Positions 1-9,010 of a stretch of DNA of 64,000 nucleotides are shown piece by piece (position 1 is the stretch's first letter; every line of letters begins with the position of its first letter). Origin of the DNA: Firmicutes bacterium AF25-13AC (GTDB taxonomy: Bacteria; Bacillota; Clostridia; Lachnospirales; Lachnospiraceae); NCBI GenBank assembly GCA_003478935.1, contig QUFP01000004.1, forward strand, positions 1 through 64,000, written 5' to 3'. The notes under the pieces are model-generated. The model was given only the letters and a program-made list of their open reading frames with translations, did no database searches and was not told the DNA's origin. Position numbers and translations under genes: made by a program.

Positions 1-90
1 TACATAGATTACTACAACAACCAACGACTTCAAAGGAAACTGCATGTAATGACACCAATGAAATATCATGAGCAATATACAAAAGCAGCA

Positions 91-121
91 TAAAATATCG
101 CCAGCCATAACATGGCTGACG
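91..121 (-). terminator. Probable terminator of the sugar-transport operon
   Basis: On the minus strand, arms of 10 bases (one mismatch-type pair) around a 3-base loop form a hairpin at 99-121, followed by an AT-rich stretch with a short T run at 91-98. It lies about 75 bases past the stop of the second binding-protein gene. The T run is weak, so termination efficiency is uncertain. The rest of 1-193 holds no convincing gene. Confidence 0.45.
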
Positions 122-193
122 ATACAAAAATTTATTATTTTTTATTGTCCTCTTGACGGGGAGCATACCAGTTTGCCTTGCGGGGTTATTCTG

Positions 194-1855
194 TTAATGT
201 ACAGCCTCCCTGACTTCCTGCGTGATAGTCTCGCCTCCATTTTCATACCATTTGGTGACAAATTCATCAAATGCATCAATGTCACGCTCTCCTGTGACGA
301 TCTGAAGGTAATATTCTTTTTCCATTTTGCGAAGCTTCCACCACTGCGTGCCCATAGTTTCTGTCTCATCAAAATAAAGTGATTCAACCTTATTTGTTTT
401 TGCATCCGCCAGCAAAGAGCAGGCTGTGATTCGGGATGTGTATGCCGCCCACTCCTCTGGCGTAGCACTATCTGTGTTATCCAGATAGGCCTTACAGGAT
501 CTATAATATGAATACTCCAATAAATCAAGATCTTCTGGCTCTTTTTTTCCTGAAAGCACATCTGTTAATTCGTGATAACATTTTGTCAGCGCATAGCTGT
601 AATCAACATTGATTGCAAGTGGTCTGGCTGTTGGATCTACATTGTTCTGATAATATTCTTCAAACTCACTGTTATATGTTCCATCATAGCGCACATAATC
701 AAACAATCCATTTATAATTTTGCAGGCGATCTCAGGATGTTCATAACCCTTTCTCACAACAACATACTTGTAAGTTGGATTTTGTGAATAATAGCTTGTG
801 CTTCCATCGTCATCTGTCTGAATAAGAAATGGCTCCCAAACAGCATCAGGATTAGCTGCAATAGCTTCCATAAGTGGATTATTCGCTGCCCACCAAGGTC
901 CAAAAAATGATCCGCAAAGTCCCTTCGTTATGAGTTCAATATTGTTTACAGAGGTGCGGAGCAAAAAATTCTGATCTAATATATTGCGCTCATACATGCT
1001 TTTAAGCTTAGCCAATGCATCTTTTGCCTGCGGCAAAACTGATCCGTAAGAGACCTCTCCATTTTCATCTTCAATCCATTGTTTCGGATAGGCACCATTT
1101 GCTGCAAACACAATATCCATCAAATATTCGCTGCTGTAGCCGCACTCACCCGATAACTCTGGATCACATACAAAACCAACTGTCTTGCCTTCTCCATTTT
1201 CACCAGGATCCTTCTCTATAAATGCCTGAACAATTGTCTCTGCATCCTCTATTGTTTTAGGACTTTCAAGACCTAGCTTATCCATCCAGTCGCGCCTTAG
1301 CCATAAAAGGTTTGGACCATCATCAATATTTGTCTCTGGAATTGCCATTATTTTTCCATCAAAGGTAACACCATCTATTATGCCCTCTCCATAGCTTGCA
1401 TAAATATCTTTGATTCGGTCTGTCAAACAATTTTCATAACTTTTTGTCAAATCCTCAATCAAATCAAGCGCTACGAGCTGGCGCAAATCCTCAATACTCC
1501 CTACAAGCATTAAATCTGGAAGATTATCAGAAGACATAGCCACTGACACACTGACATTATACTGATCATCCTTTTCCTCAAATACATCCTTATTTTGAAT
1601 GTTAAAGTACTCACGCAGATAACGTGTATAGGCATTGTTCTCGTAAGTCTCACCTTTAGGAAGATTGGAGTTATTTGCTCCAGTCATTTTTCCAAGCGTG
1701 TATGTTACAAGCTCTGGATATTTGCCATCAGGTGTTGTACTGGCATACTCCCACTGCTCTTTTTTTGCTAATTCGTTTGCCGGCACTGTCTGACAAACAG
1801 ACAGCACCGATACAAACATCACTGCCAACACACTTTTTGGGATTTTCTTTTCCAT
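194..1855 (-). CDS. Extracellular solute-binding protein of a carbohydrate ABC importer (second binding protein)
   Basis: Likely captures an oligosaccharide outside the membrane and delivers it to the MalF/MalG-like permeases encoded just upstream. About 553 residues, longer than MalE and closer in size to the LplA/LipO-type binding proteins. It has a basic, hydrophobic N-terminal signal sequence. The only cysteine there sits in LSVC, a poor lipobox because the residue before Cys is Val, so cleavage by signal peptidase I after VPA is equally possible. The mature part shows the family-1 binding protein style (DLIEDLTKSYEN, GKIMAIPE, WLRRDWMDKLG). The start is the second of two close ATGs, 7 bases after GGAG. 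It lies 15 bases behind the malG-like gene, so it is probably the last gene of the operon. Two binding proteins with one permease pair is unusual. The ligand is unknown. Confidence 0.85.
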   Translation of the reverse strand: MEKKIPKSVLAVMFVSVLSVCQTVPANELAKKEQWEYASTTPDGKYPELVTYTLGKMTGANNSNLPKGETYENNAYTRYLREYFNIQNKDVFEEKDDQYNVSVSVAMSSDNLPDLMLVGSIEDLRQLVALDLIEDLTKSYENCLTDRIKDIYASYGEGIIDGVTFDGKIMAIPETNIDDGPNLLWLRRDWMDKLGLESPKTIEDAETIVQAFIEKDPGENGEGKTVGFVCDPELSGECGYSSEYLMDIVFAANGAYPKQWIEDENGEVSYGSVLPQAKDALAKLKSMYERNILDQNFLLRTSVNNIELITKGLCGSFFGPWWAANNPLMEAIAANPDAVWEPFLIQTDDDGSTSYYSQNPTYKYVVVRKGYEHPEIACKIINGLFDYVRYDGTYNSEFEEYYQNNVDPTARPLAINVDYSYALTKCYHELTDVLSGKKEPEDLDLLEYSYYRSCKAYLDNTDSATPEEWAAYTSRITACSLLADAKTNKVESLYFDETETMGTQWWKLRKMEKEYYLQIVTGERDIDAFDEFVTKWYENGGETITQEVREAVH

Positions 1856-1870
1856 AGACATTCTCCGTTT

Positions 1871-2746
1871 TTATCCCTTAACAGCTCCTGATACACCTTC
1901 CTGGTAGCATTTTTGCATTGACATAAATAAAATGACAATCGGAATGGAAATCAGCACGGCACCTGCTGCGAAGCAGTTAAACCAGCTGTTTACATATTCC
2001 TTTTCAAGCATATTCCAAAGACCAATTGATACTGTATAGTACTTTGCATTCGCACGGCAGATAACTTTCGCAAAGATGAAATCTAGCCATGGTGCCATAA
2101 ATGCCTGCAGGATCGTGTAGACAATAATAGGCTTACTAAGCGGAATAGTTATCTTTGTAAACACCTGAAATCTTGTCGCACCATCCAGATAAGCAGCCTC
2201 ATCAATAGACTTTGGAATAGTGTCAAAAAAGCCTTTTGCAATATAAAAGCCTAATCCCGCACCGCCAGAATATACAAGCACTAATGCTACACGAATCATA
2301 GCACCCTCTGACAGACCAACTGACTTTAAAATATAATAAACAGCGATCATTGACATAAAGCCCGGAAACATACCAAGAACAAGTGCAATGTTCATCATCG
2401 GTTTTCTCATCTTAAAACGCATACGTGACATACAATATGATACAGACAAAACAAAGAAGGTAGAGATTACGCAAGAGAAAATTGAGATGATAAGTGTATT
2501 AATAAACATCTGCGGAAAATTTAAAATCTGCGTATCTGTAAACAGCTTCTTATAGTTGTTCAGTGTAAATGTCTTCGGAATGAGTGTGGAAATATATTGT
2601 CCACTCTCTCCTCTAAAGCTGATCATAATAATCCACGCAATCGGAATGACCCAAATAACTGCCAAAACAGCAAGAATCACATGAACTATTGTGTTTGTAA
2701 TAAATCTTTTGCTTTTTGCCGAAGCAGTATTTTGCTTTTTCATCAT
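1871..2746 (-). CDS. Sugar ABC transporter permease, MalG-like
   Basis: Inner-membrane permease that pairs with the MalF-like protein to carry an oligosaccharide inward. 291 residues with about six membrane segments, the first near residues 17-40. The EAA loop that docks the ATPase is visible around residues 180-200 (EAAYLDGATRFQVF...PLS). The start overlaps the stop of the malF-like gene by four bases, and GGAGGG stands before it, so the two are translationally coupled. No ATP-binding subunit is encoded in this operon. As in many Firmicutes sugar importers, a shared MsmX-type ATPase elsewhere in the genome is presumably used. The MalG assignment is firm at family level; the sugar is inferred from neighbours. 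Confidence 0.92.
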   Translation of the reverse strand: MMKKQNTASAKSKRFITNTIVHVILAVLAVIWVIPIAWIIMISFRGESGQYISTLIPKTFTLNNYKKLFTDTQILNFPQMFINTLIISIFSCVISTFFVLSVSYCMSRMRFKMRKPMMNIALVLGMFPGFMSMIAVYYILKSVGLSEGAMIRVALVLVYSGGAGLGFYIAKGFFDTIPKSIDEAAYLDGATRFQVFTKITIPLSKPIIVYTILQAFMAPWLDFIFAKVICRANAKYYTVSIGLWNMLEKEYVNSWFNCFAAGAVLISIPIVILFMSMQKCYQEGVSGAVKG

Positions 2747-4116
2747 TGGAAGCCCTCCTCATTCTTATAGGAACCTGTATTCCGATACGTGATCAGTGAT
2801 ACAACGGCCAGAACCACGAAGGTCAAAATACCGATGACTGCACCAAGATTATAATACTGGTTATCAACTGTCAGCTTATACAGCCAGGTAACGAGAAGAT
2901 CCGTCCTTCCTGCTGTTGATCCTACAGGCGTAGGATTTCCGCCTGTCAGCAGATAAATTACATTAAAGTTATTTACATTTCCAGTAAAGGTTGTAATAAG
3001 ATATGGACCTGTTACAAACAGCATATATGGCAGTGTAATTGAGAAAAATGTTCTCACCGGACCTGCACCATCCACTGTTGCCGCCTCATACAAATCTGCC
3101 GGAATATTCTGAAGAACACCAGTTACCTGAAGCATGGTAAATGGAATACCAACCCAGATATTTATTACAACTACCATCACTCGCGCCAGCATTGTATTTG
3201 ACCAAAACGGAATAGCCTTTTCAATGATGCCTGCATTTAATAATAGCGTATTTACAATACCATTCTGACTAAAGATAGTTCTCATTAACAGCAACGAAAC
3301 AAACTGCGGAACTGCTGCTGAAAGAACAAAGCAAAAGCGCCAGAATGCCTTACATCTTGTACCCTTACGGTTGATGACAATTGCAAGAATCATACCTAAG
3401 ATATAGTTACTAAAAGTCGCTGCTACAGCCCAGATAAGAGTCCAGCCAAGTACTGACCAGAATGTGCTTCCAATGGAATCACCAATATTTAATACCTTCG
3501 CAAAATTTGCCAGTCCTACCCAATCAAAGATTGTTGTATGAGCATCTACCTTACTATAATTTGTAAATGCCATACAAATCATGAATACAAGCGGAAGAAC
3601 TGTGAAAATTAGTATACCAAGAATTGGCAGTGTAAGAAGTGTACGATGCAGATTTTTATCAAAAAGACTCTTGATATCTTCCTTAAAAGTAGGAATCTTT
3701 TTACCAGCCTCTGACAGACACTGCATTTTATATGCACTCTTTACGCTTCCACGCCAGAAAATAATAAATGCTGCAACTAAAAAGCATGTAGCCACACCAA
3801 ACAAAAGCATAAGAAGTGAATTATCACCCTTTGTATACTCATAAATCTGCTTTGCCTCACTCCATACCTTCTGCTGCTCTTGTCCTCCAAGGTGAACAAG
3901 ATCTACAATATAGCCTGCACCTTCAAGCACCATAAATGCGATAAAAGCAATTTCAATGGCAAGCATGCCAAGACCCTTTATTATCTGATGATGTGCAATA
4001 TTTCCGAGTCCGAGTACAACCATGGAAAGCTTTGTCAATACATTTCCCTTTGTAACTGCTTTCGCAACAGAGTACGGATTATCAAATTCTTTGCCCCTTT
4101 TTTTCTTTTCGGACAT
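2743..4116 (-). CDS. Sugar ABC transporter permease, MalF-like with extended N-terminus
   Basis: Membrane partner of the MalG-like permease. 457 residues. It has extra hydrophobic segments in the first 120 residues (around 45-70 and 100-120) before the usual six-helix permease core, as seen in MalF proteins with an added N-terminal membrane region. The EAA motif (EAATVDGAGPVRTFF...LPYM) is near residue 345. The C-terminal part carries the substrate-gate type sequence FNVIYLLTGGNP, typical of maltose/maltodextrin permeases. The start ATG follows GGGAGG at good spacing. A stem-loop separates it from the binding-protein gene upstream. Confidence in the family is high. Maltodextrin as substrate is suggested by the phosphorylase nearby, not proven. 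Confidence 0.92.
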   Translation of the reverse strand: MSEKKKRGKEFDNPYSVAKAVTKGNVLTKLSMVVLGLGNIAHHQIIKGLGMLAIEIAFIAFMVLEGAGYIVDLVHLGGQEQQKVWSEAKQIYEYTKGDNSLLMLLFGVATCFLVAAFIIFWRGSVKSAYKMQCLSEAGKKIPTFKEDIKSLFDKNLHRTLLTLPILGILIFTVLPLVFMICMAFTNYSKVDAHTTIFDWVGLANFAKVLNIGDSIGSTFWSVLGWTLIWAVAATFSNYILGMILAIVINRKGTRCKAFWRFCFVLSAAVPQFVSLLLMRTIFSQNGIVNTLLLNAGIIEKAIPFWSNTMLARVMVVVINIWVGIPFTMLQVTGVLQNIPADLYEAATVDGAGPVRTFFSITLPYMLFVTGPYLITTFTGNVNNFNVIYLLTGGNPTPVGSTAGRTDLLVTWLYKLTVDNQYYNLGAVIGILTFVVLAVVSLITYRNTGSYKNEEGFQ

Positions 4117-4163
4117 AAAAAACCTCCCGTTAAATCTTAATAGTTACATGAATTTGAAAATAA

Positions 4164-4197
4164 ATGCTCCAGGCCCGCAAGGCGGAACCCGGAGCTC
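4164..4197 (-). promoter_or_regulatory. Intercistronic stem-loop between binding protein and permease genes
   Basis: An imperfect inverted repeat (arms GCTCC/GGAGC at the ends, further GC pairing inside) sits in the 103-base gap between the binding-protein stop and the malF-like start. Such hairpins usually act as partial terminators or as 3' protectors that keep binding-protein mRNA more abundant than permease mRNA. The T run after it on the minus strand is weak, which favours partial read-through or mRNA protection. Confidence 0.5.
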
Positions 4198-4219
4198 TTT
4201 ATTTTATTTCACTTTTTAT

Positions 4220-5509
4220 TTAGTCAACGATGCTCTGATTCATTGAATCGCTTAACTTATCAGTCATCTCTTCTGCATTGTCTAATGTAACTTCACCGTT
4301 TACGATAGACTTACCGAAGTTCTCTGCCGGTGTCCAGTAATTATTCATAGCGCTTACGAATGGCTGCAGAATAGAAGTCTCATCAAATGTCTCATTCTGA
4401 GCAATTACAAGCTCATCCTTCTGGATATCCTCTTCCTCTAATAAAGCAGTGTTGCACGGAACGATGCTTCTTGCATCATAGTGCAGCTGCTGTGACTCCT
4501 CATTTCCAAGGAACAGTGCCAGTGCTACTGCTACCTGCGGATACTCACAGTTAGGATTTACACCGATTGCCTTAGAACCTGCGAATGACTCCATCTGGAT
4601 ATCTTCACCGTCTAAGTTATATGTTGGAAGCTTTACGATTCCAAGGTTATCACCCATTGCTTCTGACAGCTTGGTGTAATCCCAAGAACCACTAAACATT
4701 GCATTGATGCTTCCATCACACATACCAGAAACGCCAACACCAGACTCATCATTTACAAAGTTCTTATTTCCTACAAGATTTACAAGATACTTGGTAACTG
4801 CTGCACCCTTCTCACCAGCAAAATCGATGCCAGCTTCCTCATCGGTGCCATCCTCACCAAACAATGTACAGCCGTTTCCTACATAGAAAGAAGCAATATA
4901 CCAGGAGTTTGTTAACGGGAAGGAAACCTTACCCTTTTCCAGCATGGTATCAAGGCTCTTAACATCCTCCTCATCATATACGCTCTTATCGTAGAACATA
5001 TACCAGGTATTAGTTGTGAACGGAACACCATATACACAATCATCTACTGTTACAGAATCTACGATTGCATCGGAGTTTGTATTCTTAATATAATCAACAG
5101 TCTTTCCACCAAGCTCTGCGATTGCACCTGCATCGATCAGCATCTGAAGCTGGTCATTTGCAAACATGTAAACATCTGCAGAACCAGATGGATCCTGAGA
5201 AATAGTCTTTCCTGCATCTCCCTCTGAGCAGGTACCATACTCAAATGTAAGATCCCAGTTTACATGAAGCTCATTGAATGCTTCGCAGCGCTTCTGCAGC
5301 CACTCGCCGTACTCTTCTGCCTGATCCTCTGCTGGTCCCCATACAGTGATAGTTGCTGTAATCGGATCCTCTGCGGAATAATCTACTGTTTCTGCCTCTG
5401 CTGCCTCTGAGCTTGTCTCTTCATCAGCGAATACACTCATTGCACCGCCAAAAGTTGATAAACACATAGCGCCTGCTAAAAATAAACTAGATGCTTTTCT
5501 AAATTTCAT
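4220..5509 (-). CDS. Maltose/maltodextrin-type extracellular binding protein, MalE-like
   Basis: Captures the sugar for the MalF/MalG-like permease. 429 residues. Signal sequence in residues 1-28 with a likely cut after SVFA. An acidic, Glu/Ala-rich linker follows before the folded domain begins near ITVWGP. The family-1 features ADVYMFANDQLQMLIDAGAI, YGVPFTTNTWYMFYDKS and MFSGSWDYTKL match MalE-like proteins. There is no clear lipobox cysteine, although a Gram-positive binding protein would be expected to be anchored. GGGAGG lies before the ATG. It is the first gene of the operon, 119 bases downstream of the histidine kinase gene. The gap has a TATAAT-like -10 at 5562-5567 but no good -35, which fits activation by the response regulator encoded upstream. 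Confidence 0.9.
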   Translation of the reverse strand: MKFRKASSLFLAGAMCLSTFGGAMSVFADEETSSEAAEAETVDYSAEDPITATITVWGPAEDQAEEYGEWLQKRCEAFNELHVNWDLTFEYGTCSEGDAGKTISQDPSGSADVYMFANDQLQMLIDAGAIAELGGKTVDYIKNTNSDAIVDSVTVDDCVYGVPFTTNTWYMFYDKSVYDEEDVKSLDTMLEKGKVSFPLTNSWYIASFYVGNGCTLFGEDGTDEEAGIDFAGEKGAAVTKYLVNLVGNKNFVNDESGVGVSGMCDGSINAMFSGSWDYTKLSEAMGDNLGIVKLPTYNLDGEDIQMESFAGSKAIGVNPNCEYPQVAVALALFLGNEESQQLHYDARSIVPCNTALLEEEDIQKDELVIAQNETFDETSILQPFVSAMNNYWTPAENFGKSIVNGEVTLDNAEEMTDKLSDSMNQSIVD

Positions 5510-5628
5510 AATACAAAATCCTCCCTGTTTTTTGTTTCCATTCGGAAATCCTTATGTCATTATTATAAGAAATTTTGGTGATTTCGTATATATCAAAAAT
5601 ATTAGATTCATGTTGTTTTTTTCTGAAA

Positions 5629-7353
5629 TTACGATATCCTCTTTGGAATCCTGATACTTGCCTTAGTTCCCTGCCCTATTTTGCTTTCAATTTGCAGACT
5701 ATACTGTTCTCCATAGTAAAGCTTTATGCGCTCATTGACATTTCTAACGCCATATCCCTTTGACTCTTCTGTTAAAATACGAGCCGCCTGCTCATCACTC
5801 ATGCCGACACCATTATCTGATACGGTCAAAACTATCAGATCACCATCTTCCTTTCCGGTAATCGTCAGCTTTCCTCTGCCATCTGTCTTCACATCGATTC
5901 CATGAGCAATAGCATTTTCAATAAGAGGCTGAAGCATAAGATTTAATGACTGATACTGACCAATTGATTCATCTACATCAAACTCCACATCAAATTCGTA
6001 ATCATGCATCATCAGCTGAATATCAAGATAAGAACGCATGTTACGAAGCTCATCTGAAAGTGACATGACATTCTTTCCTTTGTTTAACGAGGTTCGGTAA
6101 AAGGTAGAAAGTGCCAGCGTAATTTTACTTATATCCTGTGCGTCTGCCTCAATTGCCTTCCAATTAATTAACGAAAGCGTATTATATAAAAAGTGTGGAT
6201 TAATCTGCGCCTGAAGCGCCCTCATCTCATATTCCTTTTCCTTAATTCGTCCCTCGTAAACCTCTTTGATTAATGTATTTAATTGAAGAAGCATTGAATC
6301 AAAACCATTGACAAGATCACCAATCTCATCACGGCTGTCACTAGTAATATTAACCTCAAAATTCCCCTGCTCTACCTCTTTCATTCCAGATCTAAGTCTT
6401 CTAATCCTCTTTGTAACAAATCTCGTCAAAATCATCATGACTATCACTGACATCAGTGTCATAACAAACACCGCAATAAGCGCAATTCGTATAATTGGCG
6501 TTACTGACCATACTATTAAGCTATTTGGCTTATACAAACATGCTGTCCATCCAGTCACAGATGATGTTTCTGAAAGAATCGTATACTCATTTTCCTGATT
6601 TTTCTTCTGATCAAGAAGCTGCGCGGCGTTTAACTCATATTCCAGATATTTTTTATCAAAGAATGCTTTTTCATACACTGCATTGCCCTTCTCATCGAAA
6701 ATAACAATACCATAATTATTCTGAAGCGTCTGCTTAAATGTCTCAAACATGCTGTCATACTCAACGCTGATGTACAAAATACCATCTAACCCATAACGCT
6801 TGAGCATACTCATTGGGCTTACCCCAAACACAATTTCTTCATTTTTATCAACAAACCACTGCATTTCTCCAGAATCTGCCACACTCCTATACCAATTAGT
6901 ATCTATAATCTCTGAAATTGGTGCCAGCGTGTCACCATGCTTGATCATATCCTTATCTACATAAATCGTAGCTTTGCCAACATCGTTGTGAAAATATTTC
7001 AGTGAAGCAAGCATTGGGTCAAGTATCGTAACAAGCTGATTGTACATCTCATACACTGAATCATACTGGTATCCAATCACTTGTGAGATTGTCTGGTTGT
7101 AGCAAATATAGTTATTTAAATTTGTGTAGATTGCAAGCTTGTTTTCCATTGAGGCAAGTGCCTGATACAGATACGATTCCATACTGTTTCTCTCATTTTG
7201 CAATAAAATCTGCTTCATCTGAACATAAGTAACTGACAGCACCGCCACAACAGGAAGAAAACCTGACAGCGCATATACAATGGCCAGCTTATAACCAAGC
7301 CTTACATTTCTAAACCAGCTGACAATTCGGCTGCCAAGCTTACTCTTCTTCAA
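5629..7353 (-). CDS. YesM-type sensor histidine kinase
   Basis: Membrane sensor that should phosphorylate the adjacent response regulator in answer to an extracellular sugar signal. 574 residues. Membrane helix near residues 20-45, extracellular sensing region of about 240 residues, second helix near 285-315, HAMP linker, then a His_kinase domain with the phospho-acceptor in QINPHFLYNTL. The ATPase domain follows (LQPLIENAIAHGI, DNGVGM, GYGVRNVNERI). The apparent start is TTG, overlapping the end of the regulator gene by 14 bases. No ATG suits the membrane topology better. Its position between regulator and transporter genes fits the common layout of kinase, AraC-type regulator and sugar importer in Firmicutes. 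Confidence 0.92.
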   Translation of the reverse strand: MKKSKLGSRIVSWFRNVRLGYKLAIVYALSGFLPVVAVLSVTYVQMKQILLQNERNSMESYLYQALASMENKLAIYTNLNNYICYNQTISQVIGYQYDSVYEMYNQLVTILDPMLASLKYFHNDVGKATIYVDKDMIKHGDTLAPISEIIDTNWYRSVADSGEMQWFVDKNEEIVFGVSPMSMLKRYGLDGILYISVEYDSMFETFKQTLQNNYGIVIFDEKGNAVYEKAFFDKKYLEYELNAAQLLDQKKNQENEYTILSETSSVTGWTACLYKPNSLIVWSVTPIIRIALIAVFVMTLMSVIVMMILTRFVTKRIRRLRSGMKEVEQGNFEVNITSDSRDEIGDLVNGFDSMLLQLNTLIKEVYEGRIKEKEYEMRALQAQINPHFLYNTLSLINWKAIEADAQDISKITLALSTFYRTSLNKGKNVMSLSDELRNMRSYLDIQLMMHDYEFDVEFDVDESIGQYQSLNLMLQPLIENAIAHGIDVKTDGRGKLTITGKEDGDLIVLTVSDNGVGMSDEQAARILTEESKGYGVRNVNERIKLYYGEQYSLQIESKIGQGTKASIRIPKRIS

Positions 7354-8356
7354 TCATTTCATCCCCGCTTTCTCTAAATTTTTGTGGACTAATTCCATAA
7401 TACCCACGAAAGCTTGAGCAAAAATATGAAACATTTGGATAACCGCATGCAGTACTTATATCTACAATTTTCATCATCGTCTGCTCCAAAAGCTCCTTTG
7501 CCTTTTCCATACGAACGCTCTTGATAAAACGATTCAAATTCTGACCGGTTTCTTTTTTAAATACACTGCTTAAGTAGCTTGGAGCCATATAGACAAGCTC
7601 ACTTAGTCGCTCCACACTCATTTCATCTCCATAATGAGCAGCAATGTAGCGCTTGACAGCCTCCACCTCACGATGGCCTGTCTGTGCTCTTCCTAAAAAT
7701 GCCTTTTCCAATCGGTTTATGGAATCACTTACAATATCTGTAACCTGAACAAAGTCAAATGAACGATAAAGCTGATCAATCTTCGTATTTAACTGCTTCT
7801 CTCCCTCTCCTGGTACTGCATCATAAATATCCTTTAGTAAGTTGGCGAATAAAAATTTGATGTACATCTGGGAAAATGCAGTCTGGCTTCGGTATTTCTG
7901 GCTGAAACGCTCAAAATGATCACGCAGGCTCTGAACATCCTTCATTCGAATATCCTGCTTCATCTGCTTAATTAATGTATCATCATCTATTTTAATGATC
8001 TCACAATCACCGCTCTCCATTCCACTGTAAAACAATTTGGTATTCGGATGGTAAAATTTATTTTCCATAAGCTCCTCAAGCTCATCCATTGCACAAATAA
8101 TCTGCTCTGCGCATGAAATTTCTGAAGAAATGGATATTGTACAACTATTTTCATATTCCTGTTTAATCTGATCTAGCAGCTTATTTGCAAACTCAATAGG
8201 ATCAATAAATCTATCTTTTAATAAGATGATAGACTGCTGCGGAGTCAGATTTAAATAAAGAAAGGCTTCGCTGTCGCAAACTTCTTTCATTTTTTTTGCC
8301 AGAATGCGCTCCTGCAAATCAACACCATTTTTCCGAAAAATCATCATCTGTCTCAA
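7340..8356 (-). CDS. Response regulator, C-terminal part with AraC DNA-binding domain (frameshifted)
   Basis: C-terminal 338 residues of a YesN-type regulator, ending in a paired helix-turn-helix AraC domain (VERLSELVYMAPSYLSSVFKKETG, then IVDISTACGYPNVSYF). The first residues in this frame are out of phase; the true protein joins the receiver fragment near 8330. The region before the AraC domain is the variable linker usual in 500-530-residue YesN proteins. Shifting one base in the A5 or T5 run at 8325-8335 joins both parts to about 525 residues. It would bind near the importer promoter at 5510-5628. Whether the break is real or a sequencing error is open. Confidence 0.8.
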   Translation of the reverse strand: MRQMMIFRKNGVDLQERILAKKMKEVCDSEAFLYLNLTPQQSIILLKDRFIDPIEFANKLLDQIKQEYENSCTISISSEISCAEQIICAMDELEELMENKFYHPNTKLFYSGMESGDCEIIKIDDDTLIKQMKQDIRMKDVQSLRDHFERFSQKYRSQTAFSQMYIKFLFANLLKDIYDAVPGEGEKQLNTKIDQLYRSFDFVQVTDIVSDSINRLEKAFLGRAQTGHREVEAVKRYIAAHYGDEMSVERLSELVYMAPSYLSSVFKKETGQNLNRFIKSVRMEKAKELLEQTMMKIVDISTACGYPNVSYFCSSFRGYYGISPQKFRESGDEMIEEE

Positions 8357-8894
8357 GCATTAGAATACGGCAAAAGCAATCAACGTCTGATTTTGTCAAA
8401 ACACCGCCGCTTTTCTCAAGCACTTCTGCTACATTTACTCCATTTACAATCTGATATAGTGCATGCTCACGCATTTGCTGCATACTCTTTTTTTTCATAT
8501 TTTTCTCGGCACGTTCTGCTTCAAGCTCCTGAATGACCCGTGTAATAGTCTCTTTAAACTCACTTGGATCAACTGGCTTTAAAATGTAATCAGAAACACC
8601 TAGACGCACTGCTTTTCTGGCATAGTCAAACTCACTGCAACCCGAAAAAATTACGCATTTCATATCCTCGTTTCTGTCGTCTTTTTTACATTCCTCTATC
8701 AGCTGAATGCCGTCCATAAATGGCATCTTTACATCTGTAAGCAAAATATCTGCCGTATGATCCTTTAAATACTCAAGCGCATCCCTTCCATTTGCAGCCT
8801 CAGCAATCTCACATGGCAGCTGCATGTGGCGCAGCAGCATTTTAATGCCATTTCGTTCAATTCGCTCATCGTCTACCACCAATATCTGATACAT
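8319..8894 (-). CDS. Response regulator, N-terminal receiver part (frameshifted)
   Basis: Receiver domain with all key residues: acidic pair Asp8/Asp9, phospho-acceptor Asp54 in LLTDVKMP, Ser84, and Lys106 in ILKPVD. The frame runs on to residue 191 and stops just after FSEKWC, while the AraC half continues in another frame that overlaps by 38 bases. As sequenced, the receiver would be cut from its DNA-binding domain and could not activate transcription. Its partner kinase follows downstream. The ATG has only a modest ribosome site (GATCGGGGG). The gene lies after the phosphorylase terminator, so it probably has its own promoter upstream of 8894. Confidence 0.82.
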   Translation of the reverse strand: MYQILVVDDERIERNGIKMLLRHMQLPCEIAEAANGRDALEYLKDHTADILLTDVKMPFMDGIQLIEECKKDDRNEDMKCVIFSGCSEFDYARKAVRLGVSDYILKPVDPSEFKETITRVIQELEAERAEKNMKKKSMQQMREHALYQIVNGVNVAEVLEKSGGVLTKSDVDCFCRILMLETDDDFSEKWC

Positions 8895-8966
8895 ATCCCC
8901 CGATCCTTTCTGTATGCAACTTATCTGTATTCCATTTTACCCTAATAAACGAGGAAAATCAACGAG

Positions 8967-8995
8967 AAAAAGTGGCAGCGTGTTTCTGCTGCCAC
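8967..8995 (-). terminator. Terminator of the glycogen phosphorylase gene
   Basis: Perfect 8-bp stem (GTGGCAGC/GCTGCCAC, loop of 8) followed on the minus strand by five T residues. It lies 15 bases past the phosphorylase stop at 9011. On the plus strand it is also followed by a T run, so it could stop transcription both ways. Confidence 0.85.
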
Positions 8996-9010
8996 CTTTT
9001 TTAATATTTA

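Noticed and set aside
68..382. Plus-strand open frame at the left edge
   Set aside because: Mostly antisense to the binding-protein gene and without family resemblance.
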